Below, piece after piece: positions 63,636 to 64,000 of a stretch of 64,000 nucleotides of DNA; positions within the stretch are counted from its first letter, which is position 1, and every line of letters begins with the position of its first letter. Below the pieces are notes generated by a model, which worked only from the letters and a program-made list of their open reading frames with translations, searched no databases and was not told the origin of the DNA. Position numbers and translations under genes: made by a program. Origin of the DNA: CAVQEK01 sp964596645 (GTDB taxonomy: Bacteria; Bacteroidota; Bacteroidia; Cytophagales; Cyclobacteriaceae); NCBI GenBank assembly GCA_964596645.1, contig CAZQVB010000005.1, forward strand, positions 104,866-168,865, read 5' to 3'.

Positions 63636-64000
63636 TTAAAATCCGCTTATTGGTTGTTTAAAAAACTTCAGGTTCACCACCCTTCCTGCATCGCTAACCC
63701 GCATTAATATAAAACCGGTATTCGCAAAAGCAGATACATCAATTGGGTTTCCTGTTTTATAATTATGTATGGTGTTGAGCAAGGCGCCTGTTACGCTATA
63801 AAAATCCAAATGCATCGTGTTTGAGGCATTGCTCTCATCCATTCTGGCCAATGTTAAAAAAGAAGCACATGGATTTGGGTACAGTATAAATCCTGCATTA
63901 TCTGCTTCATCTAGCAGACCGGTAGGAATGGAGATGTTGTCATCGTCTTCCAGTGCCTCCTGAATACCATAGTAAGCGGGCTTGGCATTGTAATCGGCAT
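63636..64000 (-). CDS. C-terminal end of a T9SS-secreted protein, GH10-like tail (5' end outside window)
   Basis: The frame is open to the right edge and ends at 63636. The visible 121 codons read ADYNAKPAYYGIQEALED, then a linker with DDD, then LYPNPCASFL and a type A sorting domain with the typical VSDAGRVVNLKFFKQ end. NAKPAYYGIQ is a usual end of GH10 xylanase-type catalytic domains (PKPAYxGI). Type IX secretion to the cell surface is well supported; the GH10 assignment rests on a few residues only. Xylanase activity would fit the GH120 gene at 47715. The gene's start is outside the window. Confidence 0.7.
   Translation of the reverse strand, partial: ADYNAKPAYYGIQEALEDDDNISIPTGLLDEADNAGFILYPNPCASFLTLARMDESNASNTMHLDFYSVTGALLNTIHNYKTGNPIDVSAFANTGFILMRVSDAGRVVNLKFFKQPISGF

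Noticed and set aside
1..64000. tRNA, rRNA, CRISPR array, insertion sequence or prophage
   Set aside because: Reading both strands gave no clear cloverleaf, regularly spaced short repeats, transposase or phage genes.

Overview
The window is a chromosomal segment of a Bacteroidota bacterium, most likely marine. Support: a SusC/SusD pair, an ECF sigma factor/FecR anti-sigma pair with an STN-bearing SusC receptor, a type IX secretion C-terminal sorting tail at the right edge, many Bacteroidota-type lipoprotein signals, and seven complete formylglycine sulfatases. No tRNA, rRNA, CRISPR array, transposase or phage gene was seen. I would not name a genus from this sequence alone.

The whole segment reads as one large polysaccharide utilisation locus for a sulfated glycan. 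Nearly every gene lies on the minus strand, so transcription runs from high to low coordinates. Block A (1-24.1 kb) holds the degradative enzymes: a partial GHL6-like hydrolase, GH97, three sulfatases, a GH29 fucosidase, an S1_7-like sulfatase paired with a beta-helix lipoprotein, and GH2. These sit directly downstream of a sugar-acid pathway: RhaT-like permease, mandelate-racemase-type cycloisomerase/dehydratase, aldehyde dehydrogenase, KDPG-type aldolase and KDG-type kinase. A second, larger beta-helix protein lies upstream. The pathway genes would convert a free aldehyde sugar to a 2-keto-3-deoxy acid and then to pyruvate and glyceraldehyde 3-phosphate, the logic known for 3,6-anhydrogalactose from agar and carrageenan.

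Block B (24.3-40.1 kb) is a co-directional series: LacI regulator, sugar permease, aldehyde dehydrogenase, a GH29-like protein without the usual nucleophile, CoA-transferase, NRAMP-related transporter, enoyl-CoA hydratase, ECF sigma, FecR, SusC, SusD and a PKD-type lipoprotein. It ends at a strong hairpin terminator. Three copies of one palindrome (TTACACGTGTTNA) flank the LacI and permease genes and are the probable operators.

Block C (40.8-43.7 kb) is the only plus-strand part. It is a beta-helix lipoprotein followed by an S1_7-like sulfatase, a second copy of the two-gene cassette of block A. Block D (43.8-52.2 kb, minus) has an arylsulfatase, a Tat-exported GHL6-like protein, a GH120 beta-xylosidase and a secreted GH94-like protein. 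Block E (52.2-57.4 kb) is a patchwork: an AAA ATPase, a sulfatase with a CTPTR motif, an AT-rich stretch with a MORN-like/TonB-C protein and a small membrane protein, and a chimeric gene joining the 5' part of a duplicated sulfatase to the tail of a beta-helix enzyme. Block F (57.4-63.6 kb) is a tight catabolic series: MFS sugar porter, phosphotriesterase-like lactonase, FAD oxidoreductase, SIS protein, ROK kinase and SDR. The end of a T9SS-secreted, probably GH10-like, protein enters at the right edge.

A likely working model: exported sulfatases and exo-glycosidases strip a sulfated, fucose-, galactose- and possibly xylose-bearing glycan; SusCD imports oligomers and signals through FecR/ECF; permeases import monomers; three cytoplasmic modules catabolise them. 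No recognised endo-acting glycanase or lyase is present apart from the uncharacterised beta-helix proteins, and no sulfatase maturase is present, so both are presumably encoded elsewhere or, for the endo-enzyme, hidden among the beta-helix proteins.
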